Source of the DNA: a virus
Length of the DNA: 33,487 nucleotides
Virus record (IMG/VR): IMGVR_UViG_3300033145_000451
Location: 1-33,487 of that record
Direction: 5' to 3' (one strand)
In this document: positions 16,432 through 23,043 of the stretch, piece by piece
Layout: each line of letters begins with the position of its first letter
Position numbering within the stretch: position 1 is the first letter of the stretch
The notes under the pieces: model-generated
What the model saw: the letters and a program-made list of their open reading frames with translations, nothing else
Told to the model about the DNA's origin: nothing
The model's database searches: none
Translations under genes and position numbers: made by a program

Positions 16432-16695
16432 GTGGAGTATTCTAAAAAACAAATGCGGGATAGGCAAAGGGATGAAAGAAATGAATATGCAATGCGAGCC
16501 TTACATAAAGCAGGGTTTAAGCCGAAGATGTGCAATCCAGACATAGGGCATATACAAATAGGCTATTGGAATTTTTGGAGTCGAACAGGAAAGATATTCA
16601 ATCCAATGGCAAACGAAAAACTACCAGAAGATATTAGAGGCATAAATAATTTTATTAAAATTTTAAAAAAAGCAAGATCACGAAATAACCTTTAA
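16432..16695 (+). CDS. Small phage protein with YWNFWSRTGK motif
   Basis: 87 residues from GTG 16432, five bases after the previous stop; an ATG at 16453 is the alternative, and an upstream start at 16378 would overlap the annealing gene. Its GYWNFWSRTGKIF and RGINNFIKILKK resemble a small family common in phages in which a WPTTGK-like motif is followed by a helix with RGV-x-N/F-L. Function unknown; it is part of the recombination operon. Confidence 0.6.
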   Translation: MEYSKKQMRDRQRDERNEYAMRALHKAGFKPKMCNPDIGHIQIGYWNFWSRTGKIFNPMANEKLPEDIRGINNFIKILKKARSRNNL

Positions 16696-16705
16696 CCATA
16701 AGCCT

Positions 16706-17299
16706 ATGAAACCACAAGACCCCACAACCAAGATCGCAGAGATTAAGGAGAATAACGCGGAATTTTTCTCCAAAGTCGCAGTCGATAAAATGGAAATTGT
16801 CGATGAGAACAGCCAGAGGGATGCTGTTGAAATTCTTGCGCAGATCAAGACAAGGATTAAGAGAATTGAGGAGTTACGGAAGCAGTTTACTACTCCTCTC
16901 AATGATCATATCAAGACAATGAACAATATGTTTAGGGTACAATCTGAACCTCTGGGAGAGCTTGAGCGTGCCATTAAAGGGAAGATAGTCATCTATATGG
17001 AAGCACAGGAAGAAAAAGCCCGGAAAAAGGCTGCGAAATTAGCGGAAAAAGCCAAGAAAAGTGATAAGCCCATGATGGAGCCTGTCGAAGCCCCAAAAGC
17101 AAGTGTGCGGACTGATTCCGGAATGGCAACAATGAGGAAAACTTGGGATTTTGAGATTGAGAATAGAGCAAAACTAATGAAGATGCGACCAGAATTATTC
17201 CTGGTTGACCCTACTGCAATACGCCGCTTAATAAATGCCGGTGAAAGAAAAATTCCCGGCTTAAAGATATTCGAGAAATCATCAATCGCTGTAAGATAA
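16706..17299 (+). CDS. Coiled-coil phage protein of the recombination module
   Basis: 197 residues: a long N-terminal coiled coil (EIVDENSQRDAVEILAQIKT, IKGKIVIYMEAQEEKARKK), an Ala/Lys helix with a Pro-rich link, then a C-terminal domain with RKTWDFEIENRAKL and IPGLKIFEKSSIAVR. This ending is a pattern I associate with proteins encoded beside phage annealing proteins. It may be a Gam-like or Gp157-like nuclease inhibitor, but the match is by context. Confidence 0.6.
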   Translation: MKPQDPTTKIAEIKENNAEFFSKVAVDKMEIVDENSQRDAVEILAQIKTRIKRIEELRKQFTTPLNDHIKTMNNMFRVQSEPLGELERAIKGKIVIYMEAQEEKARKKAAKLAEKAKKSDKPMMEPVEAPKASVRTDSGMATMRKTWDFEIENRAKLMKMRPELFLVDPTAIRRLINAGERKIPGLKIFEKSSIAVR

Positions 17300-17306
17300 T
17301 TATATT

Positions 17307-17453
17307 ATGAAAGTAGAAATACCAGAAAAAAATGAAGTTGTTGCGGCAATAGGTTTATATTCTGATGATTTTAAATTTTTAAAGAAAATCATCAAAATAG
17401 CCTGGAAACTTATCGAAAATCATGAAGATTATAATGGGTACGATATAAGATAA
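17307..17453 (+). CDS. Small acidic helical protein, unknown
   Basis: 48 residues, amphipathic (EKNEVVAAIGLYSDDFKFLK, then IAWKLIENHEDYNGYDIR). ATG follows a TATATT leader after the previous stop by seven bases. No family recognised; spacing supports it as real. Confidence 0.5.
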   Translation: MKVEIPEKNEVVAAIGLYSDDFKFLKKIIKIAWKLIENHEDYNGYDIR

Positions 17454-17463
17454 TATTAATAAT

Positions 17464-17625
17464 ATGAATATACCACCACTCGATTACTGCCCTTACTTGA
17501 TTGAAAACTGTGCGAGAAGAAAGAAGAAATATATAAATCTCGTACTCGCGTTGATTATTTTCGCGGTAATTATTCTAGGATTAGTACCGGCATTTTTCTC
17601 TTTAATGTTTGATATATGCCGATAA
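17464..17625 (+). CDS. Small single-pass membrane protein
   Basis: 53 residues. A short cytosolic-looking N part with three Cys (DYCPYLIENCARRKKK) is followed by one strong transmembrane helix (INLVLALIIFAVIILGLVPA). The next frame overlaps its end by ten bases. Function unknown; small membrane proteins among early genes often act in superinfection exclusion. Confidence 0.55.
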   Translation: MNIPPLDYCPYLIENCARRKKKYINLVLALIIFAVIILGLVPAFFSLMFDICR

Positions 17626-17753
17626 AAAAATACTACAAAAGGGAGTACTCACAAAAGGCGTATACCCGAAAACCAAACGATGGAAAAAGCCACGATTATA
17701 AATGGTATCAGGAACAAGAAAAACTTAAAAAAAACAATGAAAAAGCTATGTAA
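17616..17753 (+). CDS. Small basic protein, unknown
   Basis: 45 residues, Lys/Tyr-rich (PIKKYYKREYSQKAY, then KWYQEQEKLKKNNEKAM). It overlaps the membrane gene before it and the HNH-like gene after it by 17 bases, consistent with coupling. No family. Confidence 0.45.
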   Translation: MPIKKYYKREYSQKAYTRKPNDGKSHDYKWYQEQEKLKKNNEKAM

Positions 17754-18087
17754 AAAATGTGGAAGATTAAAGGATGTTGATCTTTTTTATAAGCAAAGAG
17801 CAACGTGCAAAAAATGCTATTTAAAAGAACGCGCAGAATACGCCAACACAATTTTAGGGAGGCTTGCAGGTAGAAGAGCAGCTAAAGCATATCGATTAAG
17901 GTTTCCAGGAAAAACGAAGGCTAGGGCTGCTGTAAGGCGTGCGGTAAGGCTTGGAATTATTGTCGAGAAGCCATGCGAGGCTGATGGATGTGGAAAAAAG
18001 AAAGTTGAGTCTCACCACACAGACTACCGTAAACTTCTCGACGTAATTTGGCTCTGCAAGAAACATCACAAGGAAGCCGATAAATAA
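17737..18087 (+). CDS. HNH-like zinc-binding protein
   Basis: 116 residues from ATG 17737; an upstream start at 17680 would overlap the previous gene more deeply. Two Cys pairs at residues 5/8 and 24/27 form a zinc knuckle, followed by a basic helix (RRAAKAYRLRFPGKTKARAA) and a C-terminal module with CEADGC (80, 85), VESHHTDY and VIWLCKKHHKEADK. The HH...C..HH set resembles phage HNH endonucleases, but not every catalytic residue can be placed, so DNA nicking is plausible, not proven. Confidence 0.65.
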   Translation: MKKLCKKCGRLKDVDLFYKQRATCKKCYLKERAEYANTILGRLAGRRAAKAYRLRFPGKTKARAAVRRAVRLGIIVEKPCEADGCGKKKVESHHTDYRKLLDVIWLCKKHHKEADK

Positions 18088-18111
18088 CAGCTTGCAAATT
18101 CCCGGGGGAGG

Positions 18112-18117
18112 TATAAT
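18112..18117 (+). promoter_or_regulatory. TATAAT -10 box before the replication gene leader
   Basis: TATAAT at 18112-18117, followed by TATATAAA. A TTGCAA at 18092-18097 is only 14 bases away, shorter than usual. If used, transcription starts near 18124, at the head of the structured leader. Confidence 0.4.
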
Positions 18118-18135
18118 ATATAAACACCAACTAAT

Positions 18136-18211
18136 AGCACTACCCATGAAGAAAAATTATCAGTTCAAACGCTCTCCGCACTTTTCAAGGTGTAGTGCTT
18201 TATTTGTGCGG
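18136..18211 (+). ncRNA. Structured leader with pseudoknot topology upstream of the replication gene
   Basis: Helix A: AGCACTAC (18136-18143) with GTAGTGCT (18192-18199), 8 bp. Helix B: CCGCAC (18176-18181) with GTGCGG (18206-18211), 6 bp. The arms interlock (A5', B5', A3', B3'), the order of an H-type pseudoknot, though with long loops. It covers most of a 31-codon frame. May regulate the initiator gene at 18241. Confidence 0.45.
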
Positions 18212-18241
18212 GGGGTATTTGAGCTTATAATTTATATATAA
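18146..18241 (+). CDS. Leader ORF overlapping the replication gene start
   Basis: 31 residues (MKKNYQFKRSPHFSRCSALF, then a hydrophobic end). Its TAA shares one base with the ATG at 18241 (TAATG), so ribosomes ending here could re-start at the initiator gene. It lies within the structured leader. It may be a coupling or regulatory leader peptide, or coincidental. Confidence 0.35.
   Translation: MKKNYQFKRSPHFSRCSALFVRGVFELIIYI
18204..18231 (+). promoter_or_regulatory. Possible second promoter directly before the initiator
   Basis: TTGTGC (18204-18209), 16 bases, TATAAT (18226-18231). Transcription would start within a few bases of the ATG at 18241, giving a leaderless message. The -35 is imperfect and lies inside helix B. 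Confidence 0.3.
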
Positions 18242-18954
18242 TGGCAAAAAGTAGAATGATTCAGACAAGTTTTTGGAGCGACCCTTTCGTCCAGGAACTA
18301 AAACCAGATGAAAAGCTCTTATATTTATATTTTTTAACGAACGAAAGAACGAGCATTTGCGGAATATATGAAACAACCAACAAGACAACAAGTTTTGAAA
18401 CGGGGGTAAATGTAGACAGAGTGGAACAGATTGTGGCCAAGCTGGTACAAGCTGGGAAGATAAAAAAATACAAAAATTGGATTTATCTTATGAATTTTTC
18501 TAAAAATCAAAAAACAAACCCATCGATAGAGACAGGAATTAAGAGGGCTTTAAAAGAGCTGCCAACAGGGGTTTTCGACAGACTGTCCACAGCTTGCCCC
18601 CAACATGGTCTACTTAAACCTAAACTTGAACTTAAACCTAAACTTGAAACTACTACTAAAGTAGTAGAGGGCAAGCCCTCGTATGGAAATGAAGAAATAA
18701 ATAAAATCTTAGAAGCCCTCAAGCAGAAAATAGAGATAGAGGATTTTGCGGATTCTCAAAGATGGGCAAGAATTTATGCGCGCCACTGTTTGATTCTTAT
18801 GGGGAAAATTGGAAAAGATGAATTTATCCGGCGGTTAGATTTTCTGCTAGACGATGAATTCACCTCCAAAAACTGCAATAAAATCAGGTTTGTTTATCGA
18901 AACATTAAAGGCTTTAAAGAGCCTAAAAACAACAAGGTAATAAAAATAATATGA
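18241..18954 (+). CDS. Replication initiator (DnaD/replisome-organiser-like)
   Basis: 237 residues. The N domain (residues 1-110) has SRMIQTSFWSDPFVQELKPD, EKLLYLYFLTN, CGIYETTNKT and a winged-helix-like VDRVEQIVAKLVQAGKIKKY, the usual opening of phage replication proteins that start replication and recruit host machinery. A low-complexity linker (about 124-147, KPKLELKPKLE) is followed by a helical C domain (EINKILEALKQKIEIEDF, FIRRLDFLLDDEF). The linker DNA holds direct and inverted repeats, a likely origin as in lambda O. No other replication enzyme is in the window, so it presumably loads the host helicase. Confidence 0.7.
   Translation: MAKSRMIQTSFWSDPFVQELKPDEKLLYLYFLTNERTSICGIYETTNKTTSFETGVNVDRVEQIVAKLVQAGKIKKYKNWIYLMNFSKNQKTNPSIETGIKRALKELPTGVFDRLSTACPQHGLLKPKLELKPKLETTTKVVEGKPSYGNEEINKILEALKQKIEIEDFADSQRWARIYARHCLILMGKIGKDEFIRRLDFLLDDEFTSKNCNKIRFVYRNIKGFKEPKNNKVIKII
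18613..18680 (+). other. Candidate replication origin inside the initiator gene
   Basis: Two perfect tandem copies of CTTAAACCTAAACTTGAA (18613-18630 and 18631-18648), then CTACTACTAAAGTAGTAG (18650-18667), a perfect inverted repeat, then GAGGGCAAGCCCTC (18667-18680), another. Repeats followed by two small hairpins in the interdomain linker match the lambda-type layout, where the initiator binds iterons in its own gene. With only two copies, a simple peptide duplication is the alternative. Weak DnaA-like box CTGTCCACA at 18583-18591. Confidence 0.55.
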
Positions 18955-19229
18955 AATTCTTAATTACGTTCTTTGACTGCTCCACGATTATTGTAACAGT
19001 ATCGCAAGCCGAACAGATAAAAAGAGCAAAAGCATCTAAAGCACAGGACATAGAAATCAATCAAAACCTTTATGCTGTCAAAGCTATCAGGAAAATCGAG
19101 CGAATAAAGAAAGACCAGGCCGACATCTTTGAGACACCACAGATCGAAGCCCCCGGACAAAACGTAGTGAGTAAGGAAACAAGGGCAAGGCTCGATGCAA
19201 AATATTATAAATCTAAAAAAACACCATGA
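18951..19229 (+). CDS. Small helical protein, unknown
   Basis: 92 residues. N part is hydrophobic (KFLITFFDCSTIIVTV), then a Lys/Ala-rich helix (SQAEQIKRAKASKAQDIEIN, RKIERIKKDQADIFETP). Start overlaps the initiator stop by ATGA, and its own stop overlaps the next start, so it is read by coupling. No family recognised. Confidence 0.55.
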   Translation: MKFLITFFDCSTIIVTVSQAEQIKRAKASKAQDIEINQNLYAVKAIRKIERIKKDQADIFETPQIEAPGQNVVSKETRARLDAKYYKSKKTP

Positions 19230-19381
19230 AAAATTCAATGAAAATCTCTACCATCTTTGACGTCATTATTATCGCGGCAATAATCGCCATGTCTTATGTC
19301 TGGGTTTTAGCCATCCAAGAGGGTGGAAAACACAGAGGAATGACTGTTGAGTCAAGAGAGGAGGCTTTTCATGGAAGATAA
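19226..19381 (+). CDS. Small membrane protein, unknown
   Basis: 51 residues with one transmembrane helix (FDVIIIAAIIAMSYVWVLAI) and an outward or inward basic tail. Its start overlaps the previous stop (ATGA), and it overlaps the next gene by 11 bases. Function unknown. Confidence 0.5.
   Translation: MKNSMKISTIFDVIIIAAIIAMSYVWVLAIQEGGKHRGMTVESREEAFHGR
19359..19364 (+). promoter_or_regulatory. Perfect Shine-Dalgarno AGGAGG
   Basis: AGGAGG six bases before the ATG at 19371. Almost no other start in the window has any SD-like sequence, so this is an outlier; it favours ATG 19371 over the TTG at 19347. Could be chance in a Glu codon pair. Confidence 0.45.
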
Positions 19382-19547
19382 AGCCGAACAACCCGAACAA
19401 CCAGAAGACAAGATGATTAACTTCACAATCGAGCTGGTACGCACTTCGATAGAGCGTGGAGCCATTGATAAGATATCAGAGGAGGACATTGAAGAAATTG
19501 CGAGAAGAGTCAATGAAGAAATATTTAATAACTCAAAAACACCATGA
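19371..19547 (+). CDS. Small acidic protein, unknown
   Basis: 58 residues from ATG 19371, chosen for the SD just upstream; a TTG at 19347 is the longer alternative. Acidic Pro/Gln N part (EDKAEQPEQPEDK) and a helix (SEEDIEEIARRVNEEIFNNS). Acidic small proteins of this kind can mimic DNA, but nothing specific supports that here. Confidence 0.5.
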   Translation: MEDKAEQPEQPEDKMINFTIELVRTSIERGAIDKISEEDIEEIARRVNEEIFNNSKTP

Positions 19548-20017
19548 ACCGCAAAGACTGCCTAGTCATTATAGATTATTTTGCGGATAAGACTTTGAGC
19601 TTTGGGTGTAGAATAGAAGATACAGACCGCAGAAAACTCATTGTATTGAATATAAGTGGCTTTAATATTGAAGCATACGAGGAAGGGAGTATATATAATT
19701 CTTGGGATTTAGACAGAGATTCTATCAGTAAAGTCCTCGGACATAAAGTGCTGCTTACAACTGTTTTGGAGAAATTAAAAGTTATCGGTGGCTGGACAAC
19801 CAATTTACTTGAACTTTGCACGCTCTGGATGCGATGCGGCTTCACACGCTCGATGCAAGAGATCATAGAGAATAGTGGATTTGAGAATATATCATGTGAT
19901 TATTGCCATAGAACCCCAGCAAAATGTCGTGATTTTGTCTATTGTGAATGTGGAGAACGCCTCAAAGACAAAAACGCTAGAGCCTTGTTCACTTTTTTAG
20001 AAACCGTTAAAAAATAA
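19544..20017 (+). CDS. Zinc-ribbon protein of unknown function
   Basis: 157 residues. Alpha/beta N part (CLVIIDYFADKTLSFGCRIE, LIVLNISGFNIEAYEEG), a helix (LLELCTLWMRCGF), then a Cys-rich end SCDYCHRTPAKCRDFVYCEC that should bind zinc. Start overlaps the previous stop by ATGA. No family assigned. Confidence 0.55.
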   Translation: MNRKDCLVIIDYFADKTLSFGCRIEDTDRRKLIVLNISGFNIEAYEEGSIYNSWDLDRDSISKVLGHKVLLTTVLEKLKVIGGWTTNLLELCTLWMRCGFTRSMQEIIENSGFENISCDYCHRTPAKCRDFVYCECGERLKDKNARALFTFLETVKK

Positions 20018-20018
20018 T

Positions 20019-20087
20019 ATGGAACTAATAGGACTGATAAAAAAACTCGAAAAGCTAATGAGTAAAGAATACACAAACTTTATATAA
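20019..20087 (+). CDS. Very short ORF, uncertain
   Basis: 22 codons (MELIGLIKKLEKLMSKEY and a short end) after an AATAAT leader one base past the previous stop. Amphipathic helix-like. Coding status cannot be judged from this alone. Confidence 0.2.
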   Translation: MELIGLIKKLEKLMSKEYTNFI

Positions 20088-20105
20088 ACACTTTACACAA
20101 TACAG

Positions 20106-20279
20106 ATGGCAGAAGAAAATAAAATAAAAGAATTGGGAGCTTACATAGGGTTTTGTTTTACTTGCTATTTTATAGCGAAAACTCACGGTTTTCACGAGCT
20201 AGGTTACAATCTTAATACTCTCGGTTTCGCCCTTTCAGTTCTTTTATTCGCAGGATTCCCATTATATCTTGATTACTAA
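20106..20279 (+). CDS. Small membrane protein, unknown
   Basis: 57 residues with two apolar stretches (AYIGFCFTCYFIAK and LGFALSVLLFAGFPLYL) joined by a short polar turn, a hairpin topology like small holins or exclusion proteins. It follows the previous frame by 18 bases. Function unknown. Confidence 0.5.
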   Translation: MAEENKIKELGAYIGFCFTCYFIAKTHGFHELGYNLNTLGFALSVLLFAGFPLYLDY

Positions 20280-20285
20280 TCAAAA

Positions 20286-20357
20286 ATGCCAAACAAAACT
20301 GACAGTGAGGACGCAGTGAGAGAATGTTTAAAAATCCGTAACAATAAAAATGACTGA
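20286..20357 (+). CDS. Very short ORF, uncertain
   Basis: 23 codons, charged (MPNKTDSEDAVREC and a short end). It overlaps the next start by eight bases. Could be a coupling leader; evidence is thin. Confidence 0.2.
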   Translation: MPNKTDSEDAVRECLKIRNNKND

Positions 20358-20604
20358 ATCAAAACTTGAAAAATCAGGTTCACTAAGGCACTTCTACGAC
20401 TGTGATCTTTGCGACGAGGAGACAGGCGAAATCCACAAGTGTATCGGATGGAGTGATTTTGAAGGCGAGGTTTATGTAAGGAGAGGCGATAAACTAGGAA
20501 AAATAGATGTACGGGAACCAGACATAGACATCCTTGAGGAAGCAGGAGTCAGGATAGCAATCAAAAAAGCCTTGTACCCTAATTTTGAACATTTACTTAA
20601 TTAG
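20350..20604 (+). CDS. Small Cys-containing protein, unknown
   Basis: 84 residues. N part CDLCDEETGEIHKC may bind zinc, followed by a beta-rich segment (IGWSDFEGEVYVRRGDKLGK) and a helix. No family recognised. Part of the accessory run of small early genes. Confidence 0.5.
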   Translation: MTESKLEKSGSLRHFYDCDLCDEETGEIHKCIGWSDFEGEVYVRRGDKLGKIDVREPDIDILEEAGVRIAIKKALYPNFEHLLN

Positions 20605-20615
20605 CCAAATAGATT

Positions 20616-20810
20616 ATGAAAAAACTATCACTCATCCTGTTAATTCTGTTAATGACAGGGTGTACAACTCGAAGCGATCTACTTAGAAATAAAGAGGCTT
20701 TTACAAAAGAGGCTCGAAAATGTGTAGAGAGTGGAGGGATACCACTCTTCTATTATGAAGAAGGTTCTTTTTCACAGCTAACCTCAATTTCTTGTATTTA
20801 TAGAAAATAA
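20616..20810 (+). CDS. Small lipoprotein
   Basis: 64 residues. KKLSLILLILLMTGC is a clear lipoprotein signal with lipobox LMTGC (Cys15). The mature part is about 50 residues with two further Cys (ECV-like RKCVESGG and SISCIYRK). Phage lipoproteins are often spanin outer subunits or superinfection-exclusion factors such as T5 Llp or TP901-1-type Ltp; here position among early genes suggests exclusion rather than lysis (inference). Confidence 0.65.
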   Translation: MKKLSLILLILLMTGCTTRSDLLRNKEAFTKEARKCVESGGIPLFYYEEGSFSQLTSISCIYRK

Positions 20811-20839
20811 AACCAATACTTAATTAACAAAACAACCAA

Positions 20840-21256
20840 ATGAAAAACCTAGAAAAAATCAAAAAGGCTTGGGCTATGGGGTGGAGTGCGAAAGTAGTCC
20901 ATGTTGAACAAGGCAGCAACGGCGTTGTTGTGGGTTATGAACCACACTGGAATGCTCCAAATTCACCAAGAGTACAAATAAGATGGGATAGTGGGGTAAT
21001 TAACCAGTACGGGGAAGAAACAGATGATGGTTTGAAGATCACAGGCTACAAATACGCAGGAGAGCTTGCAGGGAATGAGGAGATTCCATATGGGCAGAAG
21101 TTTAGATTTAAAGTTAAGAAGGAAGACGTAATTGACGCAGAGTGCTGTGGTCAAAATGGAAATGATATAGATTTAAAATTGAAATTCAAGGATGGAAGTG
21201 GCGGAGATTACAAACAATATTATCACAAATCCGAAATAGAACCAGTATTTGAATAA
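20840..21256 (+). CDS. Early protein of unknown function
   Basis: 138 residues, beta-rich, with repeated SH3-like strands: KVVHVEQGSNGVVVGYEPHW, SPRVQIRWDSGVINQYGEE, and KFRFKVKKEDVIDAECCGQN. No enzyme motif. Could be a small binding or inhibitor protein. Start follows ACAACCAA, no SD. Confidence 0.5.
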   Translation: MKNLEKIKKAWAMGWSAKVVHVEQGSNGVVVGYEPHWNAPNSPRVQIRWDSGVINQYGEETDDGLKITGYKYAGELAGNEEIPYGQKFRFKVKKEDVIDAECCGQNGNDIDLKLKFKDGSGGDYKQYYHKSEIEPVFE

Positions 21257-21261
21257 ACAAA

Positions 21262-21504
21262 ATGAACGAAAGAACTGAAAAACTACGAGAAACAAAGGAA
21301 CTTTTAGATTTTGCATTAAAAGAATTGGAAAACAAGCTGATAATCCTAGAACAAAACGATTCGCCGGATGAAAAAATCAAAGAAATACAGTTGTGGATTA
21401 GGGCTGTTATCGTTTGGGAACGATTATACGACACCTACATGGCAAGCCCAGACATTATAATTGAGAGAGTTCAGGTGCTGATTGATAAATTACTTAAACC
21501 TTAA
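21262..21504 (+). CDS. Small coiled-coil protein, unknown
   Basis: 80 residues, almost entirely helical (EKLRETKELLDFALKELENK, EIQLWIRAVIVWERL). Five bases after the previous stop. Likely a helical bundle or dimer; no family recognised. Confidence 0.5.
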   Translation: MNERTEKLRETKELLDFALKELENKLIILEQNDSPDEKIKEIQLWIRAVIVWERLYDTYMASPDIIIERVQVLIDKLLKP

Positions 21505-21509
21505 AAATT

Positions 21510-21737
21510 ATGACTGAAAAAAAGATCAAAAATTTGCTTACTATCATCAGCGTTAAGCTCGATTATCTTATCCATGCGACAGGGAAAGTAGTTGCAATCA
21601 AAACCGCTCTCGGCTCAATTGAAAGAAAAACCATCACTGGTGAGGAGCAATTTATTCAATGGATAGAAAGAGAGAAAGCGCGAAAAGGAAAGCCCATCCC
21701 TGTTGAAAGTAAACCTAAGAAAAATGCGAAAAGATAG
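21510..21737 (+). CDS. Small basic protein, unknown
   Basis: 75 residues (IKNLLTIISVKLDYLIHATG, QWIEREKARKGKPIP, Lys-rich end). Overlaps the next gene by 14 bases. No family recognised. Confidence 0.45.
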   Translation: MTEKKIKNLLTIISVKLDYLIHATGKVVAIKTALGSIERKTITGEEQFIQWIEREKARKGKPIPVESKPKKNAKR

Positions 21738-21897
21738 AATTCAGAAAATGCTGGATAAGAAAGCCATCGAAAAAAAGAGGTTCCCAAAACCCCTGATAAA
21801 ATCGCAGCTTCGAATGCGCATGATGGGATTCCCCGGACTTGCGAATATGCTAAAGCCCTCCTGGGATAAAAAATGGAAAAATAAATCTAAGCTCTAA
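21724..21897 (+). CDS. Small very basic protein, unknown
   Basis: 57 residues from ATG 21724; a start at 21703 would overlap more. Strongly basic with KSQLRMRMMGFPGLANMLKP. Its TAA shares a base with the next ATG (TAATG). May bind nucleic acid by charge; function unknown. Confidence 0.45.
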   Translation: MRKDRIQKMLDKKAIEKKRFPKPLIKSQLRMRMMGFPGLANMLKPSWDKKWKNKSKL

Positions 21898-22283
21898 TGA
21901 AAAAAAAGAAGGTAAAGATAATATGCCCGCTCTGCAAAAGCAAAATGACACTCAAAACCTCATCAGCTTATTATTATCGTGATGGAAAGCCCCGGAGGTA
22001 TTTTGAGTGTATGCGATTCCCAGCTTGCAAGACACGCCATAGTGCAAATGCAGATGGCTCACCGACAGGCTTCCCAGTTGATCAAAAAACACGATGGTAT
22101 AGAGTTAAGCTCCATAAACTTCTCGCAAAAATTTGGGATTATAACGACCCGGAACAGAGGAAAAAAATGTACCAATTCCTAAAGCATTGCTCACCAAAGC
22201 CACATATCGCGGAAATGGATAAAGACGAATTAAGATCACTCGAAAAAATTATAATTAAATCATTTTTTACTGCAAAAAAATAG
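21897..22283 (+). CDS. Zinc-finger protein (DUF3268-like)
   Basis: 128 residues. CPLCKSKMTLKTSSAYYY followed by RRYFECMRFPACKTRHSANA is a four-Cys zinc site like the topoisomerase C-terminal finger and the DUF3268 family, which is common in phages and includes the downstream helix (VKLHKLLAKIWD). The C half is helical. Likely binds DNA; it is the last gene before the structured non-coding region. Confidence 0.6.
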   Translation: MKKKKVKIICPLCKSKMTLKTSSAYYYRDGKPRRYFECMRFPACKTRHSANADGSPTGFPVDQKTRWYRVKLHKLLAKIWDYNDPEQRKKMYQFLKHCSPKPHIAEMDKDELRSLEKIIIKSFFTAKK

Positions 22284-22443
22284 GTTGCTTCTTGAATTCA
22301 AGGAGAGGGAAGGGGAGGGATTACGCTTTGGGGCTTGTATGCTATGAGGCAATGCCGGATATCTTCCAGCGAAAGGGTAGTATCGGGTAGTCGCCAGCAA
22401 GCCCCAAAACAAAATTAGTTTTATATTTATTAACATATTCACC
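22284..22443 (+). ncRNA. Structured G-rich non-coding region between early and late genes
   Basis: 160 bp without a gene. It holds a 12-base palindrome CTTGAATTCAAG (22291-22302); a G-tract series GGG, GGGG, GGG, GGGG (22307-22333) that fits a G-quadruplex with one long loop; and a perfect 11-bp stem, TTTGGGGCTTG (22327-22337) with CAAGCCCCAAA (22398-22408). The 60-base interior can form further pairs (GATA with TATC around a GCGAAA turn). Either an RNA element upstream of the ParB gene or a DNA site for packaging or segregation. Confidence 0.5.
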
Positions 22444-23043
22444 ATGAAAGTAAAAATTGAAAATCTTAAATTCTACTCAAAAAACGCTAAGGCTCATCCA
22501 CCAGAGCAGATTGAAAAAATAAAAAGAAGTATAGAAAAATTTGGATTCCGGGGCGCGATTCAAGCAACCGAAGATTTAACCATTGTTGCAGGGCATGGCA
22601 GAATTATGGCTTTAAAAGAACTTGGCCATAAAGAAGTAGAAACGGAAATCATCAAAGATTTAAAGCCAGAGGACATAAAAGCCTTTCGGCTCTCTGATAA
22701 TAAAACAGCAGAGAGTAACTGGATTGAGGATTTACTACAGGAAGAATTGAAAGAGCTTAACAATACAGACTACGACTTAAGTTTAACTGGATTTAATGAT
22801 GATGAAATAAAAAGACTTCTTGATGGCTTAATTATTCCTAATGAAAAAGGGGAATGGGGGGATATGCCGGAATTTGATAATGAGGATTTACGTCCATATA
22901 GACAAATTATAGTCTCATTTAAAAATGAGGCTGATATAGAAGAATTTAAAAAATTAATAAATCAAAATATAACAGATAAAACAATCTCAATCTGGTTCCC
23001 AGCAACAGAAATCAGAAAAGCTAAAGATAAAAGATATGAATAA
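22444..23043 (+). CDS. ParB-like nuclease-domain protein
   Basis: 199 residues. Residues 1-95 match the ParB N-terminal (ParB/Srx) fold: PPEQIEKIKRSIEKFGFRGA, TIVAGHGRIMALKELG with the GHGR box (50-53), and FRLSDNKTAESNW. The C part (acidic, then YRQIIVSFKNEADIEEFKKL) resembles the tail seen on phage versions often joined to DNA methylases; no methylase is present here. It overlaps the glycosyltransferase start by eight bases. Possible roles: nuclease/nickase or CTP-dependent DNA clamp that brings the sugar transferase to DNA (inference). Confidence 0.75.
   Translation: MKVKIENLKFYSKNAKAHPPEQIEKIKRSIEKFGFRGAIQATEDLTIVAGHGRIMALKELGHKEVETEIIKDLKPEDIKAFRLSDNKTAESNWIEDLLQEELKELNNTDYDLSLTGFNDDEIKRLLDGLIIPNEKGEWGDMPEFDNEDLRPYRQIIVSFKNEADIEEFKKLINQNITDKTISIWFPATEIRKAKDKRYE

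Noticed and set aside
18583-18591. DnaA box (CTGTCCACA) near the candidate origin
   Set aside because: Two mismatches to TTATCCACA and a single copy; too weak to list as a site.
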